64,000 nucleotides of DNA, from positions 62,001 through 126,000 of the forward strand of contig NZ_CP041690.1 of the NCBI RefSeq assembly GCF_008000755.1, written 5' to 3'. The translations under genes and the position numbers were made by a program. The notes beneath the pieces were generated by a model. That model saw only the letters and a program-made list of their open reading frames with translations, had not been told where the DNA came from and ran no database searches. This DNA comes from Youhaiella tibetensis (GTDB lineage: Bacteria > Pseudomonadota > Alphaproteobacteria > Rhizobiales > Devosiaceae). Numbering within the stretch: position 1 is the first letter of the stretch; each line of letters opens with the position of its first letter. Of the stretch, positions 35,928 through 45,354 are shown piece by piece.

Positions 35928-37037
35928 TCATCGCAGCCATGAGGTTACTTTCTTGGCAAGAGTCCTTGCCCTGCCGGTGTGGGCCGGACCTCCACGAAGC
36001 ACCTCGGCCGCCGCCTGTGGTTTGGCAAACTGCCGTCGTGCCCTAAACAGCCGATGCGTTTCGCCGCCAAACTTTGTCTTGAAAGTCGTAAGCCCCTGCT
36101 GCTTGGAGTTGTCGGTTCCTGGAAACACAGCGCCACAATCATACCACAAGATGCCGCTCCGTCGTGCTCCCAGCATCGCCTCCCAAAATAGAAGATAGCC
36201 CGAACCCGAAGTCGCACTTCCGGTTGCAGAGCATCCGGTGTGATAGTAGGCGGCCTCGCCGAACCAAGAGTCGTTGTGATACGCGACCGCGGTGCCGTCT
36301 TTATCCCGCACGCACCAAAGGGCAGCATTGCCCCGAGGGGCCATGCGCTCCGCGATCCCGGCGAAGTAGGATCGTGGGTGAGGGGGAACTCCCGTCCGGA
36401 CATAGGTTTCGCAGTGTAGCGCGTAATAGTGATCGAGAGACTGGAGCCAGTCGACTCGCTCGACGCAGTAACCAGCATCCTGAGCTAATCGAATCTGCCT
36501 GCGCGCATCAGAAGAGAAACCCTGCCAGATAAGTTCCTCCGATACACTAAGATCAATAACCTGAGATAGGCCTGAAACATCCTCGAAACTGCTGAGCGCC
36601 AGTGGATTGACGCCCCATGCTGCTGTTAATGAAGTCTTGGTGACAGGCATCAGCGTCACCTCAAAGGCCGAAGCGCCAGCCCTTAGTGCAATCTCAGCAC
36701 TCTGCGAGAGTGCTTCGTCCATGACTCTGCGCCTAGCTTTGGGCGTCAAACCAGCGACTAGTATTGGTCCCGCCCCGCCCCATCCCGAGGAGGCCGCAAT
36801 GCCGCTGTGGGGGTTGAGCTGTAACGGCACCACCGCGATAAGCTTGCCGTTTTCCTGCATGGCGAAACTTAGGTCCTGGAGGCCCCATCTCTCAACCTGC
36901 AGGATTAACTCCTGCCATTCGTAAAGCGCGAAGGTCCAGCCGTCGGGGGAGGCGCGCACTATCGTATCCCATTCCAGTTTGCCAACAGCGTCTCGAGACA
37001 AAACCGCCCGACTGCTCCCGCTTGTCTTGCTCCCCAT
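35928..37037 (-). CDS. FemAB-like GNAT N-acyltransferase
   Basis: A 369-residue protein with the two-GNAT layout of the FemAB/BioF2-like (Acetyltransf_6) group. Visible are ARRQIRLAQDAGYCVERVDW near 185, DKDGTAVAYHNDSWFGEAAYYH and the family's C-terminal hallmark GLTTFKTKFGGE. Such proteins add an amino acid or acyl group to an amine, for example in peptidoglycan or on aminosugars. Start ATG 37037 has AGGGAG nine bases upstream; a GTG at 37076 is possible. Placed after the aminotransferase in function, it may acylate the new amino group. Confidence 0.75.
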   Translation of the reverse strand: MGSKTSGSSRAVLSRDAVGKLEWDTIVRASPDGWTFALYEWQELILQVERWGLQDLSFAMQENGKLIAVVPLQLNPHSGIAASSGWGGAGPILVAGLTPKARRRVMDEALSQSAEIALRAGASAFEVTLMPVTKTSLTAAWGVNPLALSSFEDVSGLSQVIDLSVSEELIWQGFSSDARRQIRLAQDAGYCVERVDWLQSLDHYYALHCETYVRTGVPPHPRSYFAGIAERMAPRGNAALWCVRDKDGTAVAYHNDSWFGEAAYYHTGCSATGSATSGSGYLLFWEAMLGARRSGILWYDCGAVFPGTDNSKQQGLTTFKTKFGGETHRLFRARRQFAKPQAAAEVLRGGPAHTGRARTLAKKVTSWLR

Positions 37038-37081
37038 TAGGCTGTGCTCCCTACGCGCAACGCCAAGTAGCCACACAAGCT

Positions 37082-37924
37082 CTACGTATAGCCGTAGATT
37101 TGGGGCATCTCCGCCTGCACTCGCTCTTCGAGATCAGCAATTATCTCTGGGGGCAGCTCGGTTCGATAGCCTGCAACCTTCCCGTTCCTGATGTGAAACG
37201 CGTCTGGGTTGCTCCTGTCCCCGTCACCAAAGGCGTGAAACCCTGAAGATTTATAGACCAAACGAGTGCCGGAGGCCTCCAGCCCCTTAAGATTTTCGAA
37301 CGATGAAAAGGATACAGCGTCGCGGATCGCGTTCTCGTCGACGCGCTCTTCGAGGAAAGCCACCAACCGAGACAACTGGCCAGTCGTATCCCTATGAGTG
37401 TCCTCATATCGCGCACAAAGAAAACTGCCAACCGCCGTGTGATGGTCAGCCCACAACTGATAAAATCGTAATAGCTTGTCCAAGCCAAAGACTGGGTCGC
37501 TAACGAAATCGCGTAACGTGCCGGAATATTGCGGCGTGGATCTGTGCTTCCAGTGCATAAAACTAGAAACGAGAGTATCAAGCGGGTGGCGGACGAGCAA
37601 TATGACCTTTTGTTCCAGGAAAGGGGCTATTACATTCTGAAATGTAAGTTCACCAGAATCTTGGTCTGACCACTCAAGGGGCTGGTGAGTAAATATACCC
37701 GTAGGTCCATCGTAGCCGCGTGATTTCAGCTCCGCCATTTCGACTGGGTCGAAAAGTGGTAATTCGGGCAGGTTGTGTAAGCTGCGTACGTAACTACCCA
37801 GTAAGATGCGAGTCCATGTATTGCCTGTTTTGGGATAGCCTATCGAATAAAAGTCGAAGGCAGTTTTCGCTGGACGAGCGTTTTGCCTTCTATTCTGAAA
37901 CCAGTTTCTAAGATAATTGGTCAC
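37082..37924 (-). CDS. sulfotransferase
   Basis: A 280-residue PAPS-dependent sulfotransferase. The 5'-phosphosulfate loop is SIGYPKTGNTWTR with Lys32, a catalytic His80 follows in FTHQPLEW, and the 3'-phosphate motif is LVRHPLDTLVSSFMH (Arg112, Ser120). HIRNGKVAGYR fits the C-terminal RKGxxGDWK-type motif. It would add sulfate to a hydroxyl or amino group of the glycan. It is two bases downstream of the ABC ATPase gene, so it is expressed with the exporter. Confidence 0.87.
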   Translation of the reverse strand: MTNYLRNWFQNRRQNARPAKTAFDFYSIGYPKTGNTWTRILLGSYVRSLHNLPELPLFDPVEMAELKSRGYDGPTGIFTHQPLEWSDQDSGELTFQNVIAPFLEQKVILLVRHPLDTLVSSFMHWKHRSTPQYSGTLRDFVSDPVFGLDKLLRFYQLWADHHTAVGSFLCARYEDTHRDTTGQLSRLVAFLEERVDENAIRDAVSFSSFENLKGLEASGTRLVYKSSGFHAFGDGDRSNPDAFHIRNGKVAGYRTELPPEIIADLEERVQAEMPQIYGYT

Positions 37925-37926
37925 CG

Positions 37927-39213
37927 CTATTTACCTCCTTCACGCAAAGCCCAAGTCGAGCGATGCGCTGCGCCTTGGTAGCTGTCGAGGCCAACGCCCG
38001 CGACGTATCCGCCTAGCTCGACGGCGACGGACATCGCATTCGGCACACAATCCAACGACGTCACCTGAGCGCGCGAACCGCCGTAGTTCCCGTGGTCAAT
38101 CATGATATGGTATGTGCCCTCTCCGATGCGGAGTTCTTCGATGCGGCACTCGATAACACCGGAAGCGGGAACGGATAACTGTTCAGAACTGTGCGTGCTG
38201 TGAATGGTCGCAACCCGTTCAGCAAATTCGTTCTGCAACAACACCGAAAAGTACGGGTGGGGCGCGTTTGAATTTTCGTAGCCGATCCGCACTATGAAAG
38301 GTTCGCCCGTCTGGAATCGACGGGCCTCCGTACCGTCCGCCTTGTGCGTGGAGACCCAGCGTAGAATCGAATTAGTTGCACCGAGCCTTGGCGCGACGCT
38401 GATGTCGCTGCAGGCCACGTGGTCAGCCACCTGAACTATTTCTTCGTCGAAATGGTGCAGCTTCTGCATGTACTTGTTCAGCGCATCATTGGCGCTGCCT
38501 TGGAACACGCATTCCCCCGCCTCCAGGACGATTCCGCTCTTGCAGATTGATCGAACCGCCCGAGCATTGTGGCTGACGAACAGCACGGTGCGGCCGTCGT
38601 TGGCGATGGACTCGATATTCTTCTGGCTCTTCTCACGGAAAGAAGCGTCACCTACAGAGAGCACCTCATCAAGGATCAGGATGTCGGAGCGCAGCATCGA
38701 TGCCACAGCATAGGCCAGGCGCACATACATGCCGCTCGAATAGCGTTTCACTGGCAGGTCGATGAATTTCTCGATGCCCGCGAAATCAACAATCTCGTCA
38801 AAGCGGGCGCGGATTTCCCGCTGCTTGAGGCCCAGCAAGGCGCCCGCCATGAACACGTTCTCGCGTCCCGACAGATCGGGATGAAAGCCAGTACCCACTT
38901 CAAGGAGCGAACCTATCCGTCCGTGCAGCTCCGCGCGGCCCGTCGTGGGTAGCGTAATGCCTGAAAGGATCTTGAGCAGGGTGCTTTTGCCCGAGCCGTT
39001 GCGTCCGAGAATGCCGACGATGTCACCGCGCTTGAGCTCAAAGCTAACGTCCTTGAGCGCCCAGAAGTAGTCTTGCTCTTCGTGGGCGAGAAAAGGCAGG
39101 AACTCGGCGAGATGGGACCGCGCCAGGTCCAGACCTTTCCTTTGCCCCTGGTGTGGCAGCAGGTAGCGCTTTCCCAGTCCCTCCACGCGAACGGCGATTT
39201 CGCTATTGGACAT
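37927..39213 (-). CDS. wzt: polysaccharide ABC exporter, ATP-binding protein with C-terminal glycan-binding domain (Wzt)
   Basis: A 428-residue protein. ATPase domain: Walker A GRNGSGKST at 70-78, signature YSSGM near 158, Walker B ILILDEVLSVGD near 178. From about 265 a separate beta-rich domain (ISVAPRLGATNSILRW, TGEPFIVRIGYEN) matches the Wzt C-terminal domain, which in several O-antigen systems recognises the non-reducing-end cap before export. It pairs with the Wzm permease gene, which it overlaps by 11 bases. This shows the polymer is finished in the cytoplasm and exported by the ABC pathway. Confidence 0.92.
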   Translation of the reverse strand: MSNSEIAVRVEGLGKRYLLPHQGQRKGLDLARSHLAEFLPFLAHEEQDYFWALKDVSFELKRGDIVGILGRNGSGKSTLLKILSGITLPTTGRAELHGRIGSLLEVGTGFHPDLSGRENVFMAGALLGLKQREIRARFDEIVDFAGIEKFIDLPVKRYSSGMYVRLAYAVASMLRSDILILDEVLSVGDASFREKSQKNIESIANDGRTVLFVSHNARAVRSICKSGIVLEAGECVFQGSANDALNKYMQKLHHFDEEIVQVADHVACSDISVAPRLGATNSILRWVSTHKADGTEARRFQTGEPFIVRIGYENSNAPHPYFSVLLQNEFAERVATIHSTHSSEQLSVPASGVIECRIEELRIGEGTYHIMIDHGNYGGSRAQVTSLDCVPNAMSVAVELGGYVAGVGLDSYQGAAHRSTWALREGGK

Positions 39214-40021
39214 CGACCGTCACCTTCTCATACACGGAAAACACGAAGAGCCCGGTGACCAGCAGCACCAGCGTCAGGCCCATGGCCACGTAGAAGCTGG
39301 GGGTAAGGTGAAAGTCCTGCCCGAGCAGTATCCAGCGAAACAGCTCGACCGCCCAGTACATGGGATTGAGCTGGTAGATGGGCATGAACCGTTCCGGCAC
39401 CATCGACGGACTGTACAGGATAGGCGTGAGGTACATGCCGGCCTGCAGAACGATGGTGAGCAGCGGCCTGATGTCACGCAACCGCACCATGAGGGCCGCG
39501 ACCCACAGGCCTATCGCCGCCGCGCCCAGGCCAACCATCGCCAGAGCCGGCAGAATGAGCAGGTATTTCCAGCTGGGAAAGAACCCGTAGACGGCGGCGA
39601 GAATGATGAGAATGGCGACCGTGATGAGACTGTCGAAGAGCTCTCGAAACAGCGCCACCATGGGCAGGATCAAGCGCGGGAAATAGACCTTGGACAACAG
39701 CGCCATGTTTTCCTGCAAGGACCCTGCGATGGCTTGGGTCGCCCTGCTGAACAGAAGCCAGGGGATCAGGCCGGCGAAGGCAAAAACCGGGTAAGGAAAA
39801 CCATTGGTGTCGACCCGAAGCACGGCACCGAAGACGACTGTCATCAGGGCAAGTGTCGCCAGCGGTTCCAGGACGGCCCATAGGCCGCCGAGCAGCATCT
39901 GCTTATAGCGGCCAGCGATCTGCCGATAGGTGAGCAGAAGGCCCAGTTCCCGGTGCTGCCATACCTCTCCTAAGTCCGGAAGTGTGCGGCGCGATTTCGC
40001 TTCGATGATCTTGAGTGTCAT
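39203..40021 (-). CDS. wzm: polysaccharide ABC exporter, membrane protein (Wzm, ABC-2 type)
   Basis: A 272-residue inner-membrane protein with six hydrophobic segments and the ABC-2/polysialic-acid-export pattern: LLTYRQIAGRYKQMLLGGLW near the N-terminus and YLTPILYSPSMVPERF near 200. It forms the transmembrane channel for the lipid-linked glycan powered by Wzt. It is the first gene of the wzm-wzt-sulfotransferase-FemAB-DegT-methyltransferase unit. Confidence 0.92.
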   Translation of the reverse strand: MTLKIIEAKSRRTLPDLGEVWQHRELGLLLTYRQIAGRYKQMLLGGLWAVLEPLATLALMTVVFGAVLRVDTNGFPYPVFAFAGLIPWLLFSRATQAIAGSLQENMALLSKVYFPRLILPMVALFRELFDSLITVAILIILAAVYGFFPSWKYLLILPALAMVGLGAAAIGLWVAALMVRLRDIRPLLTIVLQAGMYLTPILYSPSMVPERFMPIYQLNPMYWAVELFRWILLGQDFHLTPSFYVAMGLTLVLLVTGLFVFSVYEKVTVDVQ

Positions 40022-40181
40022 TTAACCTGAGGGCTTGTCCCGGTTTGCCTGAAGGCGGCGGCGGGACGGCGGCAAAGACGTAATCGGACCCAGCCGCAAA
40101 TCGGGCGCACATAATCACGTTTCAGCGCCCGTGTCACGCCTGACCGAGGAGCCAGGCGGGGGGCATCTACCGTGTCTCGAT

Positions 40182-41495
40182 CTATCGTGCGCCTCGGCTC
40201 AGCAAAACCGTGGCAACCGTCTTGAAGAGGATGAGGGCATCCAGGTCGAAAGAAAGGTGCTTAATATAATAAAGGTCGTACGATAACTTTGATAATGCTT
40301 CTTCGGAATTTCCGGAGTACCCGTAATTCACCTGGGCCCATCCGGTAATGCCTGGAAGCACGAGGAGGCGGGCAGTGTATTTTGGGATGTCGCGCTCATA
40401 GTTCCGAGCCAGGTCTATGGCCTCAGGCCGAGGGCCGATCAGGCTCATCTCGCCCCTCAGCACGTTGTAGAGCTGAGGCAATTCGTCAAGGCGGAGCTTT
40501 CTGAGAATGTCGCAGCCGGGGATGATGCGGCTGTCGCCCTCGCGCGTGGCGCCCCCGGCGGTTCCCTTGTACATCGTGCGGAATTTGTACATCCGGAAGC
40601 TGCGCCCGCCAAAACCGCGTCGCAACTGAACGAACAAGACCGGCCCACCATCTCGAAACCAGATATAGCCAGCCACGAAGACCGCAAGGGTAAGGCTCAC
40701 CGGAAGGGTCAGCACGACCACGGCAAGATCAAGGAACCTCTTGGTCTGTGCGTAGAGAAATTGGGAATAAGTGTAGGCCAGGTGCGACACGTCGAAACTC
40801 GAAACGTCGAGCCGACCGTGCCAGATCTCGATGTACCTCGTCCATGACATGATCTCCACGCCGCCGAGGTAGCATTGCGCCAGCATTCCCGACCATTTTT
40901 CGGTGTGGTGTGCTTTGGGGTCGATCAGCAGCAGATCAATGTCCGAGAGGTCGGCATCAGGTCCGGAGAGGACCGGAATGTTCTTGCCGATCTGCCGGAG
41001 TACATCGTCCGTTTGAGAAAACGGCGCCAGGGCCACCCTGACGACCATGGATCGCTGAAAGCGGATATTGGCGTAGGCCATGACCACTGTCCCGACGGGG
41101 ATGCAAACAGCGATGGCCACGTAGCTTATCGGCACCCGAAACGCGGACAGCATGCTGACGGCGAAGCTGTAGAGGACCAGCATAACCACGCCGGACGATA
41201 CTATCGGAGCCTCGTTGCCTCGAAACGCAGCCAGTAATATCCCCGCAACGGCAGGTACAAATGCGAGTACGGCGACGGCAACCATGATGTTGAGCCAGTC
41301 ATCCCGACCAGGCAAGGTCGTCAGGAACGCATAGAGCGCGACCTGAGCGAGAATTACAGTCAACGCCGGAGCAAGAAAGCCGCGGAGATCGCGCCAGTAC
41401 CTGTGCTTGCGTCGACGGCCGCCTCTCTCTGTGAGATCGAGGAGGGCTTGAGCAGTCGTGATCGAGCGGCGTCCGCCTTTAGTCCGCTCGGTCAT
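40182..41495 (-). CDS. polyprenyl glycosylphosphotransferase (initiating sugar transferase)
   Basis: A 437-residue membrane enzyme. Four to five hydrophobic segments in the first 150 residues, a middle CoA-binding-like domain, one more membrane helix near 255, and the catalytic bacterial sugar transferase domain: FRMYKFRTM, LRLDELPQLYNVLRGEMSLIGPRPE and LPGITGWAQVNY. It moves a sugar-1-phosphate to undecaprenyl phosphate, the first step of glycan assembly (WbaP/WcaJ group). A 160-base gap separates it from wzm. It is the last cluster gene before tRNA-Arg. Confidence 0.9.
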   Translation of the reverse strand: MTERTKGGRRSITTAQALLDLTERGGRRRKHRYWRDLRGFLAPALTVILAQVALYAFLTTLPGRDDWLNIMVAVAVLAFVPAVAGILLAAFRGNEAPIVSSGVVMLVLYSFAVSMLSAFRVPISYVAIAVCIPVGTVVMAYANIRFQRSMVVRVALAPFSQTDDVLRQIGKNIPVLSGPDADLSDIDLLLIDPKAHHTEKWSGMLAQCYLGGVEIMSWTRYIEIWHGRLDVSSFDVSHLAYTYSQFLYAQTKRFLDLAVVVLTLPVSLTLAVFVAGYIWFRDGGPVLFVQLRRGFGGRSFRMYKFRTMYKGTAGGATREGDSRIIPGCDILRKLRLDELPQLYNVLRGEMSLIGPRPEAIDLARNYERDIPKYTARLLVLPGITGWAQVNYGYSGNSEEALSKLSYDLYYIKHLSFDLDALILFKTVATVLLSRGAR

Positions 41496-41782
41496 GGCTT
41501 GCAGTGGTCGAACGCTGAGAGTGCTTCGACAGTCAGCGCCTTCCTCATCCTCGTTCCCTTTTTATGACGACAGCATGGACTGCGATTGCAATATCAGTGG
41601 CAACCGACCCTGCCAATACGAGTTTCCCCACGCGCCTTCCTGTTCCCTTGGACGAGTGTGTTCGGGTTGAGACTGCGCGCCCGACCGTCGGGCCAGCGCC
41701 AGAGTGGGAGCGGCGAGCGTCGGGGCCGAAGGTAGCCACCAGGATGCGGGGCGAGACCGGAACAAATCCAATGACGTGAAAT
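41496..41782. other. 287-base non-coding stretch between the glycan cluster and tRNA-Arg
   Basis: No credible gene. It would hold the promoter of the glycosylphosphotransferase gene. I looked for a copy of the tRNA 3' end, integrase remnants or inverted repeats and saw none. Confidence 0.5.
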
Positions 41783-41859
<77 letters not shown>

Positions 41860-41965
41860 TCTGGATGCCGGGGCGGGGCCGCGGCTGATTGGGGCGCAAA
41901 CTACAGAAAGCGGGGCGGTTCGGCAACTGGGGCCGAGCGGGTTTTTAGGAGGTGGGGAAAGCCCC

Positions 41966-42637
41966 TCAGAACGGGCAGCGAATGAGGAATTCCATCCACT
42001 GGCCCGAGCGCGGGTGGGTAAAGCCGAGCATTTCGGCGTGAAGCTGGAGACGGTCGGCGGCCGCGAGAGCTTCGCCTTCCGCATAGAACGGATCGCCCAG
42101 GATCGGATGGCCGAGGTTGAGCATATGGACGCGGAGCTGGTGGGTGCGCCCGGTGATCGGCATCAGCTTGACGCGCGTGGTGTTGCCATCGCGCGATAGC
42201 ACCTCCCAGTCGGTCTGCGAGGGGCGGCCGCGCTCGAAATCGACGCGCTGGCGCGGCTTGCGCTCCCAATCAGTGGCGAGGGGCAGGTCGACGCGGCCCC
42301 GGTCTTCCTCGAGCAGGCCCCAAAGGCGGGCTTCGTAGAACTTTTCGGTCTGGCGTTTCTCGAACTGGATACCGATGCGCCCGTGGGCCCATTTGTTGAG
42401 CGCCATGACCACGACCCCCGAGGTGTCCTTGTCCAGCCTGTGGATGGTCGAGGCCGTCGGGTAGCGTTCGCGCGCGCGGCTTTCCAGGCAATCCTTGAGC
42501 TCCTCGGGCTTGCCGGGGACCGAAAGAAGACCGGAGGGCTTGTCGAGCACGATGATGTCCTCGTCCTCATGGATAACCGTCAGGTAGGGCTCCATGGGCG
42601 GGGTGTAGATGTACTGGTTGGGAAGCTCCGGGGTCAT
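41966..42637 (-). CDS. RluA-family pseudouridine synthase
   Basis: A 223-residue enzyme. The catalytic motif [14 protein letters not shown] places the nucleophile at Asp69, followed by the family motifs KFYEARLWG and [12 protein letters not shown]. There is no S4 domain. It isomerises uridine in rRNA or tRNA. ATG 42637 is chosen because the family begins here; an open frame continues upstream without family similarity. Which RNA site it modifies is not decidable. Confidence 0.9.
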   Translation of the reverse strand: MTPELPNQYIYTPPMEPYLTVIHEDEDIIVLDKPSGLLSVPGKPEELKDCLESRARERYPTASTIHRLDKDTSGVVVMALNKWAHGRIGIQFEKRQTEKFYEARLWGLLEEDRGRVDLPLATDWERKPRQRVDFERGRPSQTDWEVLSRDGNTTRVKLMPITGRTHQLRVHMLNLGHPILGDPFYAEGEALAAADRLQLHAEMLGFTHPRSGQWMEFLIRCPF

Positions 42638-42896
42638 GGCCCGCCTCTTAGCAGAGGCAGGCCGCCCGGGACAGTGTGGTTTGAGCGCAGCGCAGTGGTG
42701 GCGCGCAGCTCGTATAGAGCCCGCCCAGTGCCGTATAGGCGCGAGCGGCGACCTGTAGTTTGAGCCACCCAGGCAAGTCAATCATCGCCGCTGGCCATGG
42801 CTGGTCAAATATGGCAATGACGGCGCTCCTGCCATTATGGCGCCGCTTTTGCACCATACTGGCGTTACTCTCGGAACTGTTGAGGACGCTCCGCCT

Positions 42897-43499
42897 TTGC
42901 CTTCCCGCCTGCGTTTCCTGCCGCTCGTCGCTGCGGCTGCCGTTCTGGTTTCCGGCTGTTCGATGTCGGGTATCAAGTTTGCCCATAACGGCTCGGGAAC
43001 AAGTGCTCTGGCGGCGACCAGCAAGGTGGCCGAAGCCGCCGATGCGGCCGAGGCGAAGGACCTGCTGGCGGGCGCCGGCGGCGTCGAAGTCGCGGCGATC
43101 GATCCGGGGGCGGGCGCGGCAGACGCCTTGGCCTATGCGGCCCCACGCGACGGGCAGCTGGATGGCCTCATCGTCCAATACGCCGCTCTCTATCAGGTGC
43201 CGGAATCGCTGGTGCGGCGCGTCATCGTGCGCGAGAGCAAGTATAATCCCGCCGCACGCAACGGCCCCTATTTCGGGCTGATGCAGATCCGGCACCAGAC
43301 GGCGCAGACCATGGGCTATTCAGGCCCGGCAAGTGGACTGCTGGACGCGGAAACCAATCTCAAATATGCGGTCAAGTACCTGCGGGGCGCCTATTTGGTT
43401 GCCCGCGGCAATCCGGACCAGGCGGTGCGCTTTTACGCCAGCGGCTATTACTATGACGCCAAGCGCATGGGCCTTCTCAAAGAGACCGGACTGCGCTGA
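42897..43499 (+). CDS. lytic transglycosylase lipoprotein (SLT domain)
   Basis: A 200-residue secreted protein. A short basic start and hydrophobic run lead to the lipobox VSGC, so it is probably lipidated. The C-terminal lysozyme-like SLT domain has the catalytic Glu in VIVRESKYNP, then GPYFGLMQIRHQTAQTMG and a repeated Ala-rich C-terminal helix. It cleaves peptidoglycan glycan strands. The start is uncertain: TTG 42897 gives a normal lipoprotein signal and has GAGGA upstream, while ATG 42837 would add 20 residues with no ribosome-binding site. Confidence 0.82.
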   Translation: MPSRLRFLPLVAAAAVLVSGCSMSGIKFAHNGSGTSALAATSKVAEAADAAEAKDLLAGAGGVEVAAIDPGAGAADALAYAAPRDGQLDGLIVQYAALYQVPESLVRRVIVRESKYNPAARNGPYFGLMQIRHQTAQTMGYSGPASGLLDAETNLKYAVKYLRGAYLVARGNPDQAVRFYASGYYYDAKRMGLLKETGLR

Positions 43500-43610
43500 A
43501 CCCTCTCGACTGCGTGCGACAAGTAATAACAGCGAACAAGCTTTCCTCATGACTTCCCGCCGGTAACGGCGCTGCTAGAATCGGCGCCGGTTTGCATACT
43601 GGGGGAAACC

Positions 43611-44327
43611 ATGGCAACTGATTCGTCTGCGAACATTTCGACACGGCGCCTGGGCGCCGAATTTCTTGGTACGTTCTGGCTGGTACTCGGCGGCTGCGGC
43701 GCCGCGGTTATTTCAGCGACATTTCCGCAATTCGGCATCGGCTTTCTCGGCGTGGCGCTCGCCTTCGGGTTGACGGTACTTACCGGCGTCTATGCTTTCG
43801 GCGCCATCTCGGGCGGCCATTTCAACCCGGCGGTGACGCTGGGCCTGGCGGTCGCCGGGCGCTTCTCGTGGGGCGGGGTCATTCCCTACTGGATCGCCCA
43901 GGTGGTGGGCGGGTTGCTCGCCGCGCTCGTGCTTTACATCATCGTTTCCAACGCCGCCGACTTCACCGGCGTAGGCGGCTTCGCCTCCAACGGGTTCGAT
44001 GCCAACTCGCCTGGCGGCTACAACATGATCGCCGCGCTCGTCACGGAAATCGTGCTGACGGCAGTTTTCGTCATCGTGATCCTGGGGGCCACGAGCCCGG
44101 CCGCTCCGGTGGGCTTTGCCGGCATCGCCATTGGCTTCACGCTCACGCTCATCCACCTCATCTCGATCCCGGTGACCAATACCTCGGTCAATCCGGCCCG
44201 CTCGACGGCCGTGGCCTTCTTCGCCCAGAACGGGGCGGCGGGGCAGCTGTGGCTGTTCTGGGTGGCGCCGCTGGTGGGCGGGGCGCTTGGCGCCATCGTC
44301 TGGCGCGCGCTCTTCGGTCGCGACTGA
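43611..44327 (+). CDS. aqpZ: aquaporin Z
   Basis: A 238-residue MIP-family channel with six membrane helices and both pore boxes: [11 protein letters not shown] in the first half and [14 protein letters not shown] in the second. The Arg after the second NPA and a His in the fifth helix ([11 protein letters not shown]) fit the narrow water-selective filter of AqpZ. GGGGGAAACC precedes ATG 43611. Confidence 0.93.
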   Translation: MATDSSANISTRRLGAEFLGTFWLVLGGCGAAVISATFPQFGIGFLGVALAFGLTVLTGVYAFGAISGGHFNPAVTLGLAVAGRFSWGGVIPYWIAQVVGGLLAALVLYIIVSNAADFTGVGGFASNGFDANSPGGYNMIAALVTEIVLTAVFVIVILGATSPAAPVGFAGIAIGFTLTLIHLISIPVTNTSVNPARSTAVAFFAQNGAAGQLWLFWVAPLVGGALGAIVWRALFGRD

Positions 44328-44333
44328 ATACAC

Positions 44334-44365
44334 GACCCGGCCGGCTGATCGCAGCCGGCCGGGTC
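44334..44365. terminator. perfect 14-bp hairpin between convergent aqpZ and tadC
   Basis: Arms GACCCGGCCGGCTG (44334-44347) and CAGCCGGCCGGGTC (44352-44365) with a four-base loop ATCG. It lies right after aqpZ and before the tadC stop on the other strand, so it can end both transcripts. No long T-run, so efficiency is uncertain. Confidence 0.7.
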
Positions 44366-44368
44366 CGG

Positions 44369-45352
44369 TCAATGGCCCATCGAGAAGACCTTGATCATCG
44401 CCGGGGCGATGATGACGATGAAGAGCACCGGCAGGAAGAAGAGGATCAGCGGCACGGTCAGCTTGGGCGGCAGGGCGGCGGCCTTCTTTTCGGCCTCGTT
44501 CATGCGCTGTTCGCGACCTTCCTCGGCCATGACGCGCAGCGCCTGCCCTACCGAGGTGCCGTAGCGGTCGGCCTGGATCAGGGCGGTCATCACCGAACGC
44601 ACGCCATCGAGGCCCGTACGCTTGCCGAGGTTCTCATAGGCGCGGGTGCGATCATCGAGAAACGAAAGCTCGGCGGTAGTGAGGGTCAGCTCCTCTGCCA
44701 GTTCCGGGCTTTGCTGGCCGATCTCCTTGGCCACGCGCTTGAAGGCGTGCTCCACGGACATGCCCGCTTCCACGCATAGCAGCATGAGGTCGAGGCAATC
44801 CGGCCAGGCGCGGCGCACCGATTGCTGCCGCTTGGTCGTGGTGTTCCTGAGCAGGAGCACGGGGATGTAGGAGCCGATGATGCCCAGGCCGATGGCGATC
44901 ACGGCGTTGAGGTAGATGGGATTGTCCTTCATCACCAGGCTCAGGTACCCGAAGGCGAGGACGAGCAGGATGAACGGGGTCACGAAGCGCATGAACACAT
45001 AGGTGGTCAGGTGCCCCTGGCCTCGATAGCCGGCACGCGCCAGGGAGTCGGCGGTGTTCTCGTCCACGAACGCCTTCTGGAGCGAGAAACGCTCGACGAC
45101 GCGTTTCATGTAGTCCTTGCTACCCTCGCTTCGAGCGGTCTGCCGGGCGTTTTCGGCGCTGCCGCGCAGGCGTGCCATTTCCTCGGCGCGCATCTTCTCG
45201 CGCTCGAGCGCCACGCGCTTGATACGGTCCTTCATATTGGAACGGCCAAGGAACTGGGAGCCGAACGTGAAGACGACCGCGGCCGCCGAGATGGCGGCCA
45301 GTACGGCGATGAGGAAGTTCCGGTCGGTGACGAGGTTGAAGAACTTGTCCAT
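44369..45352 (-). CDS. tadC: Tad pilus inner-membrane platform protein TadC
   Basis: A 327-residue T2SSF-domain protein. The cytoplasmic helical domain follows a first membrane segment, with the family stretch WPDCLDLMLLCVEAGMSVEHAF near 185, and it ends in paired C-terminal helices (LTVPLILFFLPVLFIVIIAP). With TadB it forms the platform that couples the CpaF ATPase to Flp pilin assembly. It is the last gene of the leftward tad operon, two bases after tadB. Confidence 0.9.
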   Translation of the reverse strand: MDKFFNLVTDRNFLIAVLAAISAAAVVFTFGSQFLGRSNMKDRIKRVALEREKMRAEEMARLRGSAENARQTARSEGSKDYMKRVVERFSLQKAFVDENTADSLARAGYRGQGHLTTYVFMRFVTPFILLVLAFGYLSLVMKDNPIYLNAVIAIGLGIIGSYIPVLLLRNTTTKRQQSVRRAWPDCLDLMLLCVEAGMSVEHAFKRVAKEIGQQSPELAEELTLTTAELSFLDDRTRAYENLGKRTGLDGVRSVMTALIQADRYGTSVGQALRVMAEEGREQRMNEAEKKAAALPPKLTVPLILFFLPVLFIVIIAPAMIKVFSMGH

Positions 45353-45354
45353 GC

